Source: Rhizobium sp. ARZ01 (GTDB lineage: Bacteria; Pseudomonadota; Alphaproteobacteria; Rhizobiales; Rhizobiaceae). Taken from it: a stretch of DNA of 64,000 bases. The notes under the pieces are model-generated. The model ran no database searches and was not told the origin of the DNA. It saw only the letters and a list, made by a program, of their open reading frames with translations. Positions 35,927-46,221 of this stretch are shown in pieces. A program made the translations under genes and the position numbers. The DNA is taken from contig NZ_JACVAE010000002.1 of NCBI RefSeq assembly GCF_014851675.1, positions 434,001-498,000 on the forward strand, read 5' to 3'. Each line of letters opens with the position of its first letter. The stretch's first letter is position 1.

Positions 35927-36316
35927 TTAGACTTCTTCGTCGTCGCCGGTGACGCCGATGATGCCGCTCATGTCGTTGTCGTCGTCATCCTCGTCCTGCT
36001 CAAGGAAGGTGTCGTCGTCCTCGTCACCCATCTCGACGTCGTCGTCGCCCAGATCCGGCAGGTCGTCGCCGCCCGCTGCCTCGTCGTCTGCGTCCTCGAG
36101 CGAGACCAGTTCGACTTCGGTGTTTTCTGCGTCGACTTCGTTGACCTCTTCGTCCTCGTCCTTCTCCATTACGGCAGCTGCGGAGGTTTCCTCGAAGAAG
36201 GAGAGCGGATAGGACTTGCCCGTGTAGGGCGAGACAATCGGATCGCGGTTCAGGTCGTAGAACTTACGGCCGGTTTCCGGGTCGATGCGCTTGGTTCCAA
36301 GTTCCGGTTTTGCCAC
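35927..36316 (-). CDS. TIGR02300 family acidic protein (FYDLN domain)
   Basis: From GTG 36316 (AAGAGG 8 nt upstream) the 129-residue protein starts with the family block AKPELGTKRIDPETGRKFYDLN and PIVSPYTGKSYPLSFFEE. It continues as a strongly acidic low-complexity tail rich in Asp/Glu from about residue 50. The role is unknown. The family is restricted mainly to alphaproteobacteria and is commonly next to aroA, as here. The two cysteines seen in some members after KR and K are absent in this sequence (RIDPETGRK). Confidence 0.88.
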   Translation of the reverse strand: MAKPELGTKRIDPETGRKFYDLNRDPIVSPYTGKSYPLSFFEETSAAAVMEKDEDEEVNEVDAENTEVELVSLEDADDEAAGGDDLPDLGDDDVEMGDEDDDTFLEQDEDDDDNDMSGIIGVTGDDEEV

Positions 36317-37993
<1,677 letters not shown>

Positions 37994-38063
37994 GATTGCA
38001 ACCATCACGGGAACGAGACATTAATGCCCGTCGGTTAGGCTTCGCTGAAACCGGAGGACAAGC

Positions 38064-38666
38064 ATGACAAAGCTCCCCAGCCGCATTGTGCGCCGTCTCG
38101 ATGACGGGCGTGTGGTCTATCGCCGTCACTTGCGGGCGAAGGCGGTCGTGCTGAGCGAGGCGGACCATCAGGCGGTGGAGACACTGGGACAGCGCAAATC
38201 GCTGAGCGCTGCAGCCATTGCATTGTTGATGCTCATTTCGTTCCTGTTGTACCGTCAGGGTGCGCTGCCGGCGCCATTGGCAGCGCTGTGCGCCGCGGTC
38301 TTCTTCTCTCTGTCGTTCCTGGCCGAGGCGGTCTGGGGCCGGCGGCAGAACGCTATCCTCGACACAGCTCCGCTGTTCGAAGGTGAGGGACTAGAACCTA
38401 TGCCATCGATGCTGGATTTGATCCGCACCGCACCAACCGACCTCCTAAGAACGATTGACAATAGAGGGCTTCGCTCAGGCATCATCCTCTTTGGTGCAAC
38501 CCTTTTCGCCTCCTTGTTCGTGCTCTGGAAGCAAATCGAGGGCAGCAACCCGACCGTTCCTGACACCCATCCTGTTGTCCTTGTCCTGATGGCAGCGGTT
38601 TCCGCCATGGCCTTACGGGCCGTCCTCAAGGAGCGCCGACGACGGAAGGCGGAGAAGTCCCGATAG
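38064..38666 (+). CDS. Hypothetical membrane protein (200 residues)
   Basis: The protein has a basic N-terminus, a membrane hairpin near 48-92 (LSAAAIALLMLISFLLY and LPAPLAALCAAVFFSLSFLA), a hydrophilic middle, two further hydrophobic stretches near 138-154 and 170-190, and a very basic end (KERRRRKAEKSR). The ATG at 38064 follows ccggaggacaagc. It lies between aroA and cmk on the same strand, where rhizobia often carry an unassigned gene. I do not recognise a family. Confidence 0.65.
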   Translation: MTKLPSRIVRRLDDGRVVYRRHLRAKAVVLSEADHQAVETLGQRKSLSAAAIALLMLISFLLYRQGALPAPLAALCAAVFFSLSFLAEAVWGRRQNAILDTAPLFEGEGLEPMPSMLDLIRTAPTDLLRTIDNRGLRSGIILFGATLFASLFVLWKQIEGSNPTVPDTHPVVLVLMAAVSAMALRAVLKERRRRKAEKSR

Positions 38667-38816
38667 GTTCGAGCCAGGCCTGGCCGACCACTCGCCTTGC
38701 GATCGTCAGAGCGTGAGAGAGCGCTTCTGGCGGCAGGTATTCTCATTCGCCCTTGGCATCACGCCCTGTTTTCCGCTAACACGTACCGTGAACGCGGATG
38801 TACGCAAGGATTCCCA

Positions 38817-39446
38817 ATGACGACGATTGCCATCGACGGTCCAGCGGCTGCCGGCAAGGGCACACTCTCGCGTCGGATCGCCGAGGAATACGGCTTTCAT
38901 CATCTCGACACCGGGCTGACTTATCGGGCCACGGCAAAGGCGCTGCTCGACCGCGGCCTTCCGCTGGACGACGAAGCGGTCGCCGCCAATGTCGCGCGCA
39001 CGCTGGACCTTGGCGGGCTCGACAGATCCGTGCTCTCCGCCCATGAGATCGGCGAGGCCGCCTCGAAGATTGCCATTATGCCGGCGGTGCGCCGTGCGCT
39101 GGTCGAGGCGCAGCGAGAATTCGCCGGGCGGAAACCGGGCACGGTGCTGGACGGACGCGACATCGGCACCGTCGTCTGCCCAGATGCGGCCGTAAAGCTG
39201 TATGTCACGGCTTCGGCCGACGTGCGCGCGCGCCGGCGCTATAACGAGATCGTCGCCAATGGCGGCATGGCGGACTACGATGCCGTGTACAAGGATGTGC
39301 GCCGCCGCGACGAACGAGACATGGGCCGCGCCGACAGCCCGCTGCGGCCGGCGGATAACGCGCACTTGCTTGATACCTCGGAAATGAGTATAGAGGCGGC
39401 GTTTTCGGCGGCGAAATCCATCATCGACGCTGTCCTTAAGCACTAG
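38817..39446 (+). CDS. cmk: Cytidylate kinase
   Basis: From ATG 38817 (aagga upstream) the protein is 209 residues: P-loop [13 protein letters not shown] at 5-17, NMP-binding elements [13 protein letters not shown] and [15 protein letters not shown], and the lid [12 protein letters not shown]. It phosphorylates CMP and dCMP. The order aroA-cmk-rpsA is conserved in many proteobacteria. The frame runs 40 codons upstream without family sequence. Confidence 0.96.
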   Translation: MTTIAIDGPAAAGKGTLSRRIAEEYGFHHLDTGLTYRATAKALLDRGLPLDDEAVAANVARTLDLGGLDRSVLSAHEIGEAASKIAIMPAVRRALVEAQREFAGRKPGTVLDGRDIGTVVCPDAAVKLYVTASADVRARRRYNEIVANGGMADYDAVYKDVRRRDERDMGRADSPLRPADNAHLLDTSEMSIEAAFSAAKSIIDAVLKH

Positions 39447-39558
39447 AGCGATTGCCGTCCCCGCGCCGGTTTTGCTTCCGATGAGGAAGCGGACGTGCCT
39501 CGCTCCTTGTCAACGCTAACCCCCGGCGCCCGTGCCATCAGGCACATCAGGAGTTTCC

Positions 39559-41265
39559 ATGTCCCAAGCTAATCCCACGCGCGACGATTTCGCAGCCCTC
39601 CTGCAGGAATCCTTCGCCACCCACGACCTGGCCGAAGGCTATGTTACCAAGGGCATCATCACGGCCATTGAGAAGGACGTTGCCATTGTTGACGTCGGCC
39701 TCAAGGTCGAGGGCCGCATCGCGCTTAAGGAATTCGGCGCCAAGTCCAAGGACGGCACGCTGAAGGTCGGCGACGAAGTCGAGGTCTACGTCGAGCGCAT
39801 CGAAAACGCACTCGGCGAAGCCGTTCTTTCGCGCGAAAAAGCTCGCCGCGAAGAGAGCTGGGCCAAGCTCGAAGTCAAGTTCGAAGCTGGCGAGCGCGTC
39901 GAAGGCGTTATCTTCAACCAGGTCAAGGGTGGCTTCACCGTCGATCTCGACGGCGCCGTTGCCTTCCTGCCGCGTTCGCAGGTCGACATCCGTCCGATCC
40001 GCGACGTCACGCCGCTCATGCACAACCCGCAGCCCTTCGAAATCCTCAAGATGGACAAGCGCCGTGGCAACATCGTCGTTTCGCGTCGTACGGTCCTCGA
40101 AGAGTCCCGTGCCGAGCAGCGTTCTGAAATCGTTCAGAACCTCGAAGAAGGCCAGGTTGTTGACGGCGTCGTCAAGAACATCACCGATTACGGTGCGTTC
40201 GTCGACCTCGGCGGCATCGACGGCCTGCTGCACGTCACCGACATGGCCTGGCGCCGCGTCAACCATCCGTCGGAGATCCTGTCCATCGGCCAGCAGGTCA
40301 AGGTTCAGATCATCCGCATCAACCAGGAAACCCACCGTATCTCGCTCGGCATGAAGCAGCTCGAGAGCGATCCGTGGGATGGCATCGGCACGAAGTACCC
40401 GACCGGCAAGAAGATCTCCGGTACGGTTACGAACATCACCGACTACGGTGCGTTCGTCGAGCTGGAGCCGGGCATCGAAGGCCTGATCCACATCTCCGAA
40501 ATGTCCTGGACCAAGAAGAACGTACACCCCGGCAAGATCCTGTCCACGAGCCAGGAAGTCGACGTTGTCGTTCTCGAAGTCGACCCGACCAAGCGCCGCA
40601 TCTCGCTCGGCCTCAAGCAGACGCTTGAAAATCCGTGGGAAGCATTCGCGCACAGCCACCCCGCTGGCACCGAAGTCGAAGGCGAAGTCAAGAACAAGAC
40701 CGAATTCGGCCTGTTCATTGGCCTCGAAGGCGACGTCGACGGCATGGTCCACCTCTCCGACCTCGACTGGAACCGTCCGGGCGAGCAGGTCATCGAGGAG
40801 TACAACAAGGGCGACGTCGTCAAGGCTGTCGTTCTCGATGTGGACGTCGACAAGGAGCGCATCTCCCTCGGCATCAAGCAGCTCGGCCGTGACTCGGTCG
40901 GCGACGCTGCTGCCTCGGGCGACCTTCGCAAGAACGCTGTCGTTTCGTGCGAAGTCATCGCGATCAACGATGGCGGCATCGAAGTGAAGCTCGTCGACCA
41001 CGAGGACATCGTCTCGTTCATCCGCCGCAACGATCTGTCGCGCGACCGTGACGAACAGCGTCCGGAGCGTTTCTCGGTTGGTCAGGTTGTTGACGCCCGC
41101 GTCCTCAACTTCTCCAAGAAGGATCGCAAGATCCAGCTGTCGATCAAGGCGCTGGAAATTGCAGAAGAGAAGGAAGCCGTCGCACAGTTCGGCTCGTCCG
41201 ACTCGGGCGCTTCGCTCGGCGACATCCTGGGTGCTGCCCTGAAGAACCGCGGCAACGCCGAGTAA
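39559..41265 (+). CDS. rpsA: 30S ribosomal protein S1
   Basis: From ATG 39559 (caggag upstream) the 568-residue protein contains six S1 RNA-binding repeats. The middle ones are very regular (VVKNITDYGAFVDLGGIDGLLHVTDM, VTNITDYGAFVELEPGIEGLIHISEM, VKNKTEFGLFIGLEGDVDGMVHLSDL), and each is followed by an RISLG-like strand. S1 binds mRNA leaders and helps initiation. It ends 22 bp before a strong terminator. Codon use is noticeably more biased than that of its neighbours, as expected for a highly expressed gene. Confidence 0.97.
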   Translation: MSQANPTRDDFAALLQESFATHDLAEGYVTKGIITAIEKDVAIVDVGLKVEGRIALKEFGAKSKDGTLKVGDEVEVYVERIENALGEAVLSREKARREESWAKLEVKFEAGERVEGVIFNQVKGGFTVDLDGAVAFLPRSQVDIRPIRDVTPLMHNPQPFEILKMDKRRGNIVVSRRTVLEESRAEQRSEIVQNLEEGQVVDGVVKNITDYGAFVDLGGIDGLLHVTDMAWRRVNHPSEILSIGQQVKVQIIRINQETHRISLGMKQLESDPWDGIGTKYPTGKKISGTVTNITDYGAFVELEPGIEGLIHISEMSWTKKNVHPGKILSTSQEVDVVVLEVDPTKRRISLGLKQTLENPWEAFAHSHPAGTEVEGEVKNKTEFGLFIGLEGDVDGMVHLSDLDWNRPGEQVIEEYNKGDVVKAVVLDVDVDKERISLGIKQLGRDSVGDAAASGDLRKNAVVSCEVIAINDGGIEVKLVDHEDIVSFIRRNDLSRDRDEQRPERFSVGQVVDARVLNFSKKDRKIQLSIKALEIAEEKEAVAQFGSSDSGASLGDILGAALKNRGNAE

Positions 41266-41287
41266 TCGGCGCGCAGCGCGAAATACG

Positions 41288-41320
41288 AAGCCCGCGGAGA
41301 GCGATCTCCGCGGGCTTTTT
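41288..41320 (+). terminator. Strong Rho-independent terminator after rpsA
   Basis: aagcccgcggaga (41288-41300) pairs perfectly with tctccgcgggctt (41305-41317) around gcga, and the stem runs directly into ttttt. It closes the aroA-cmk-rpsA side. Confidence 0.92.
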
Positions 41321-41364
41321 CGTGGCGGCTGTGCCGCTCATTGATACAATCCGCGTTGCGCGGA

Positions 41365-43011
41365 TCAGGTCCAGTAGTCCCCGAGCTTCTGGTAGAAGGT
41401 GAAGCCCGGATCGGGTGGCCCGACAAACGCCTCTATCCTGCTGCGGCGGCGCGCGAGATCGGGATCGGCAACGGGTTCCTGTTCCATTGGCAGATCCTGG
41501 TCGTTTCCTTCCCCACTGCCCTCGTCGGTTTCGTTTTCACCATCGGTGTCAGACCCCTCCTCGTCGTCCTCGGCCTTCTCCTCTTGCACGGCATCCAGGC
41601 TGTCGAGGTCATCCTGAGCCGGCAGGTAGGGCACGACGGGCGCGCCAATTCCCTCGCGGATCACAACGGGTATGGGAAGTCTTTCAGCCGGGCGATCCGG
41701 CTGGGGGACTGCATTGGCGGCAGGTCGCACTGCCTTGTCGCTATTTTCGGGCTTGAGCGCCTCGTCACCGCCGTCTTCCTGCCGCGCGACGGGCGCTTTG
41801 GAGGCGTCTGTATCGCCTTCAGCTGCTTCCAACGACGATGGATCGAGCCCAGCGCGCGAGCGCGCCGCGGCATCGTTGGATAGATCTGCTCCTTCCGCTG
41901 GCTGCCCCGAGGCTGAGTTGTCAGCAGGCGGTTCGGGCGGCAGCGATTGATCCCCGCTCGGCGCGGACGATTCAGGCAGCGGTGCTCCCAGCAGAAGGCG
42001 CAGGATAAGCGTTTCGTCCTCCGTAAGATTTGAGACGATGCCGGCGATCAGTTGCCGCACAGATTCCTGCGTGGGCACATTCGCACGTTTCACCGCCTCA
42101 TCACGTGCATTCTCTGTCGCTCCGGTGGACTTACCGATCGGCCTGTCGTCGTTATCCGCCTCGATGTGGGAGGATTGTCCTTCGTCCATACCGCTTGCCA
42201 GTTGACCCGGTGCAGTGGACGATGCGGCTTGCGAATTGGCACGTGTACTCTCGTTGCTCCTGGGCACGCCCGTATTCTGCCCTCTGTCGGCACCATGCCC
42301 CGATGTTTCGGCAGGCGCTACAGGCGTCGCAGGAGCCTGCGTCGGCGCTGGCGAGCGCGCTACCGCGGTCCGCGAGTCGATACCAGTCTCGAAAAGCCGG
42401 CGCAGTGCCGCTTGCAATTCTCCGCCGTTCCCTGGGCTCGTAGCGCCAGCGCCAGGGGACAAACCTTGCCGCACATTTCTTGCCGATGCCGCGAGACGCG
42501 CATCAAGATTGGCAAATCGCTGGCTCTCCCCTCTGGCTGCTGGCTGCTCGCCATCGTGTTGTTCTGCGGCCGCGGCGTGGAGAAGCGCCTGCGCCAGCCG
42601 CTGTGCGTCCGGCCCACCGGGATTGCGGATGGTTTCCATGAGCACGCGCGTTGAAGCAACTGAGAAGGCGGTTGTCAGGAGACGCTCGATTGACGGCCGC
42701 ATCTCGGCCGGAAGACGTGACAGCAGCGCAGCGAGGCGCCGAGCTGGCTCGTTGTCCTGGCCGTTGCGTGGTGGCAGCGCCTTCATCGCGGCAAACAGGA
42801 CATCAAGCAGTTGAAGGGCGACGTTACCCTTGTCTCCGTTTTGCCCCACCTGGCGCATCAGCGCCTCGAGCAGCCGGAGAACTAGGGCGGCGCGCAGATT
42901 TGTCAGCGCCTCGGCGGAGAGCGCCGGGCGTGAGCCGCCGGGTGCGACTTCATTTGTCGCCTCCTGTGACGGGATCGGGACGGTGATTGGCGTCGCAATA
43001 CGCGGCAACAT
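41365..43011 (-). CDS. Large hypothetical protein with acidic low-complexity C-terminal half
   Basis: From ATG 43011 (GGAGAAAGTG upstream) the protein is 548 residues. The first 150 are helical (LTNLRAALVLRLLEALMRQVG, LLDVLFAAMKALPP, RLLTTAFSVASTRVLMETIRNPGG). Residues of about 180-480 are Ala/Pro/Ser/Asp-rich and probably disordered, with one more ordered helix at about 312-342 (SVRQLIAGIVSNLTEDETLILRLLL). The end is acidic and then RRRSRIEAFVGPPDPGFTFYQKLGDYW. No signal peptide or membrane segment is seen. I do not recognise the family. Its composition matches the protein at 43755-44981. Confidence 0.7.
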   Translation of the reverse strand: MLPRIATPITVPIPSQEATNEVAPGGSRPALSAEALTNLRAALVLRLLEALMRQVGQNGDKGNVALQLLDVLFAAMKALPPRNGQDNEPARRLAALLSRLPAEMRPSIERLLTTAFSVASTRVLMETIRNPGGPDAQRLAQALLHAAAAEQHDGEQPAARGESQRFANLDARLAASARNVRQGLSPGAGATSPGNGGELQAALRRLFETGIDSRTAVARSPAPTQAPATPVAPAETSGHGADRGQNTGVPRSNESTRANSQAASSTAPGQLASGMDEGQSSHIEADNDDRPIGKSTGATENARDEAVKRANVPTQESVRQLIAGIVSNLTEDETLILRLLLGAPLPESSAPSGDQSLPPEPPADNSASGQPAEGADLSNDAAARSRAGLDPSSLEAAEGDTDASKAPVARQEDGGDEALKPENSDKAVRPAANAVPQPDRPAERLPIPVVIREGIGAPVVPYLPAQDDLDSLDAVQEEKAEDDEEGSDTDGENETDEGSGEGNDQDLPMEQEPVADPDLARRRSRIEAFVGPPDPGFTFYQKLGDYWT

Positions 43012-43399
43012 CACTTTCTCCATCCGGCATCTTCCAGGTGCCGCCATCCGACCGACACGATGCCTCTCTCCAACAATCCATTTTCAGGCTGGGAGGCATC
43101 ATGCGCGCCCACGGGTTGATGACTGGCGAGCTCCCCTTGGCGGAACTCTTCAAAGCACTTGGCAGAAGCGGCGGTCACTGACTCAGAAAATGACGATGCG
43201 CGTACTGGATGCAATGGTGCGGGGTCTGTCCTTGATCGGTTCCGCCGCAATACTGAATGCCATCAAGGTTTCGCATTGCATGGTTAATATTTGGTAAAGA
43301 GCGCCCTACGGTATCACGGGAACGCGGTATTTGCTCCTTTTCGAGCATACGATGTCGCTCTGGCGGCGGAGCCGAGAGGCAACAGGATTGGAGATTTTC
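43012..43399. other. 388-bp divergent gap holding one possible small ORF
   Basis: Besides the candidate small gene at 43101-43181, this stretch shows no RNA gene, terminator or repeat that I can recognise. It separates the hypothetical gene on the minus strand from the small gene starting at 43400. Confidence 0.45.
43101..43181 (+). CDS. Possible 26-residue small protein
   Basis: ATG 43101 follows GGGAGG at a 4-nt spacing and opens a 26-codon frame, MRAHGLMTGELPLAELFKALGRSGGH. The sequence is amphipathic and plausible, but with no homologue known to me and only the ribosome binding site in its favour this is a tentative call. Confidence 0.25.
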   Translation: MRAHGLMTGELPLAELFKALGRSGGH

Positions 43400-43726
43400 A
43401 TGCCCGTGCGTCCACCGCAATCATTTGTCCAGTCGGCGGCCAGCGGCTTCAACGTGCTTGAATACGAACTGATGGCCGAACGCGCCGAGGCGCTCGGTCG
43501 CCACGGGCACCGGGTTGAGAAAGCGTTGGAGCGGCTGAAGACGAATCCCGGCTGCGAGCCAAAGCAGCGCGATGAGTTGCTGGACGCGGCGGCAGATGCC
43601 GTCTGGGCCTTTTTCATCCAGCGCGAGATCTGCGGCCTGCGGAACCAGCGCGACGTCATCCGTCGATATGAGATCCCGAAAGAAGTTCTCGCGCGGGTCG
43701 GGATCGTCCGCCAAGCGCGGCCCTGA
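43400..43726 (+). CDS. Small conserved helical protein (DUF6665-like)
   Basis: From ATG 43400 (GGAG 6 nt upstream) the protein is 108 residues: MPVRPPQSFVQSAASGFNVL, then a helical AERAEALGRHGHRVEKALERL, ending LLDAAADAVWAFFIQREICGLRNQRDVIRRYEIPKEVLARVG. It looks like the rhizobial family I know as DUF6665, without known function. It is transcribed against both neighbouring large hypothetical genes and ends 28 bp from the stop of the next one. Confidence 0.65.
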   Translation: MPVRPPQSFVQSAASGFNVLEYELMAERAEALGRHGHRVEKALERLKTNPGCEPKQRDELLDAAADAVWAFFIQREICGLRNQRDVIRRYEIPKEVLARVGIVRQARP

Positions 43727-43754
43727 GCGAACGGGCGAGCAATGTCGGCAGGCC

Positions 43755-44981
43755 TCAGGCGGCCTTCCGGCGGAGCAGTTCGTAAATCCCGATATCATCT
43801 ACTGGCAGCACCAGGATGCCCTCACGATCGATGGCTTCGGAAAGCTGCAGAATGTCGCGAACTTCTCGTTCAGCTTGCGATCCCGGTGCTGCTTCCGACA
43901 GGCTCTCGGCTGCAGTCTCGCTTGAAGCGCTGTTGTCGTTGACCGCGCCGTCGTCGCCCGCTTCATGCTTGACCGACTGGGACGCAAGGACCTGGATGAT
44001 CTGCAAGCTGCCGTCAGTAGCGGTAGTACCATCACCGGCACTTTCGGCATCCTCGAGATGCTCCTTCACCGCATCCTGCTGTTCGCGGACATCTTCCAGC
44101 TTCTCGGCGTTATCGAGGTTCTGTATGTCCTGCTTGCGCTCCGCCTTGGTCTCCGTATCCTCGACCCGACCGGGCTCGGACTTTGTATCCCGTAGTTTCA
44201 ATTCCTCAGCAGTCTTTGGATCTGCAACATCCTCAAGGCGCTGAATGACCTTTTTCATTTCACGCGTCATGGCCATTCGGCCTTCGGCTTGGCCGGAAAG
44301 CGCATTCTTCACCTTCCGCGCGGCATCGCTCCACGGATTTGCAATCGCGTCCAGCATGTCTTGCGCCGTGAGGCCGAGATCCTTCAGGCCGGTCATTTTT
44401 TCAAGGGCCTTGTCGTCTTCCGGCAGCGTCGATCGCATCGCCATCAGTGCGAAGGACATCTGTTCGCCGAAGTCGTCTTCCTCCCCGGTCAATCCAGCAT
44501 CCCTCGCGATGCGTGCAGCCATTTCCGCCATCGGATTCTGCTCGCCTGTTGCAGTTCCTTTCAAGATGGAAGCCACCTCATCCTGCGTGGCGCCAAGAGA
44601 CTTCAACGTGATTTTTACCGGCTCGCCTCCCGCGTGGGTCTTGCCGAAGGCCAACATCGTCACGGCGTCGCCGAGGCGTCTCGCAAAAGAAAAACTGGTT
44701 TCATCCGGGTTCTGTTGGATGCCGAGCGCGGAAGCGAAGCGCGCAATCAATTTAACCAATGCATCCGGGTCGACTTTCAGCGATCCGAAGAAATGGGCAT
44801 TGATCTTTGCGTTTGCGGCCGCTGAGACAGGATCCGGGGTTGCGCCGACGATCCTGTCGTCCTTGTCCTTGCCCGCGGCCTTGTCCTCAGCTTCCTTGCG
44901 TCGAGCCTCCATGTCGTCGAGCATCGAGCGAAGCTGGTCGGCGGCAAACGAGGCGGTTGACTGCTGAAACGGCGGGAGCAT
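43755..44981 (-). CDS. Hypothetical protein, helical N-terminus and acidic coiled low-complexity C-terminus
   Basis: The 408-residue protein starts MLPPFQQSTASFAADQLRSM with an amphipathic helix. It has an ordered-looking region at about 60-225 (INAHFFGSLKVDPDALVKLIARFASALGIQ, EQMSFALMAMRSTLPEDDKALEKMTGLKDLGLTAQDML), then charged coil (about 235-330) and a final LPVDDIGIYELLRRKAA. No signal peptide or membrane segment is visible. I do not recognise a family. Like the protein at 41365-43011 it has a folded helical part plus a long acidic tail, so the two may be functionally linked. That link is inference only. Confidence 0.7.
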   Translation of the reverse strand: MLPPFQQSTASFAADQLRSMLDDMEARRKEAEDKAAGKDKDDRIVGATPDPVSAAANAKINAHFFGSLKVDPDALVKLIARFASALGIQQNPDETSFSFARRLGDAVTMLAFGKTHAGGEPVKITLKSLGATQDEVASILKGTATGEQNPMAEMAARIARDAGLTGEEDDFGEQMSFALMAMRSTLPEDDKALEKMTGLKDLGLTAQDMLDAIANPWSDAARKVKNALSGQAEGRMAMTREMKKVIQRLEDVADPKTAEELKLRDTKSEPGRVEDTETKAERKQDIQNLDNAEKLEDVREQQDAVKEHLEDAESAGDGTTATDGSLQIIQVLASQSVKHEAGDDGAVNDNSASSETAAESLSEAAPGSQAEREVRDILQLSEAIDREGILVLPVDDIGIYELLRRKAA

Positions 44982-45085
44982 GCAATTATCCTGATTGCAA
45001 AATCGATAGACTCTGCAGCCGAGGATAGAGTTTGTTGGTTAAGTGGGCGTTACCCGGAAATACGCAGATTTCCGGGTCTCAGCGC

Positions 45086-45712
45086 TCAACTGTGGGCGAA
45101 GATGTCCGTCTCTTCCCAGCCGAGTAGATCAAGCTTTGCCCGCGTCGGCAGGAAAGCGAAGCAGGCTTCGGCATGCTGCAGTCGGCCGTCGCGGACAAGC
45201 CGCGCCATCAGTTTGTCGCGCAACGCATGCAGGTGCAGCACGTCGGAGGCGGCATACTCGAGTTGCGCCTGCGAGAGCGTTTCGGCGGCCCAATCAGAGG
45301 ATTGCTGCTGCTTGGAAATGTCGATTTCCAACAGCTCCTTCAGATTGTCCTTCAGACCGTGCCGGTCGGTGTAGGTCCGCGTCAATCGAGAGGCGATCTT
45401 GGTGCAGAATACGGGCGAACAGGTGACACCGAAGGTATGGAACAGCACGGCGATGTCGAAGCGGCCATAGTGGAAAATCTTCTGGCGCGACGGGTCGCTC
45501 AGCATCGCGACGAGGTTGGGCGCACGCGTCTGGCCGGCAGCGATCTTGATGACGTCGGCCGTTCCGTCTCCGGGCGAAAGCTGGACAACGCAAAGCCGGT
45601 CGCGGCGTGGGATCAGGCCGAGCGTCTCCGTGTCGATCGCAACCGCGCCGGTGTAGCGCGCCGCATCCGCCGCCGGAATGTCGCCCTCGTGATATCGTAT
45701 TGCATTCGCCAT
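45086..45712 (-). CDS. RNase D-like 3'-5' exoribonuclease (DEDDy)
   Basis: From ATG 45712 the protein is 208 residues and consists of the DEDDy exonuclease domain alone. Exo I is AIDTETLGL (Asp, Glu), exo II HYGRFDIAVL (Asp), and exo III YAASDVLHLHAL (Tyr, Asp). It lacks the HRDC domains of long RNase D, as is usual for the short second RNase D-type protein of rhizobia. It probably trims structured RNA 3' ends. The first eight codons of the longer open frame were not used. Confidence 0.88.
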   Translation of the reverse strand: MANAIRYHEGDIPAADAARYTGAVAIDTETLGLIPRRDRLCVVQLSPGDGTADVIKIAAGQTRAPNLVAMLSDPSRQKIFHYGRFDIAVLFHTFGVTCSPVFCTKIASRLTRTYTDRHGLKDNLKELLEIDISKQQQSSDWAAETLSQAQLEYAASDVLHLHALRDKLMARLVRDGRLQHAEACFAFLPTRAKLDLLGWEETDIFAHS

Positions 45713-45821
45713 CGGAGACCCCACATGAAACCGCACAAACTGTGAGTGCGCTATATCGCATGTTTTGCCGGCGGGGTACTACAAAGCGCCGATATTGCGC
45801 CTCCCATCGCGATGAAACGAC

Positions 45822-46151
45822 ATGAAATTGCACAGTGCACTCCGAACGACCGCCCTCGCCCTGACCGTGCTTGCCTTGTCATCGCCGACACTCGCACAAC
45901 AGGCTGGTGCTTTTACCGGCGGCGAGCGACTTTATCCCTTCACCGATTTACCTGGCGTGACGACGCCAGAGGCAAATTCAGCGGGCAAATCCAGCGATGT
46001 GGTCTGCACACAGAGCTACGACGACGTCGAGCCGCGGCGGTGGGGCGAGTTCAAGCAACCGGTCTACACCTGTACCCAGAATGGCAGGACCTTCACCAGC
46101 ACAAAACCTCCGGTTTCGCGCGAACGCGACCTTCGGGGCATCGGCTGGTAG
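45822..46151 (+). CDS. Small exported hypothetical protein (109 residues)
   Basis: MKLHSALRTTALALTVLALSS followed by PTLAQQ is a clear Sec signal peptide with probable cleavage after about residue 25. The mature part has two cysteines (VVCTQSYDDVEP, PVYTCTQNG) that could form a disulfide. The family is not recognised. The gene lies 70 bp upstream of a dehydrogenase gene on the same strand. The ribosome binding site is weak. Confidence 0.6.
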   Translation: MKLHSALRTTALALTVLALSSPTLAQQAGAFTGGERLYPFTDLPGVTTPEANSAGKSSDVVCTQSYDDVEPRRWGEFKQPVYTCTQNGRTFTSTKPPVSRERDLRGIGW

Positions 46152-46221
46152 GCTGCCAAGGGCAAAACCGTGCTATCAGACACTCCGGAGAGCGTGGTGG
46201 TTGCCGCGCAGGAGGAAAGAT

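Noticed and set aside
39547..41001. Minus-strand open frame of 484 codons opposite rpsA
   Set aside because: Its repeats mirror the S1 repeats of rpsA on the other strand; no ribosome binding site or independent features.
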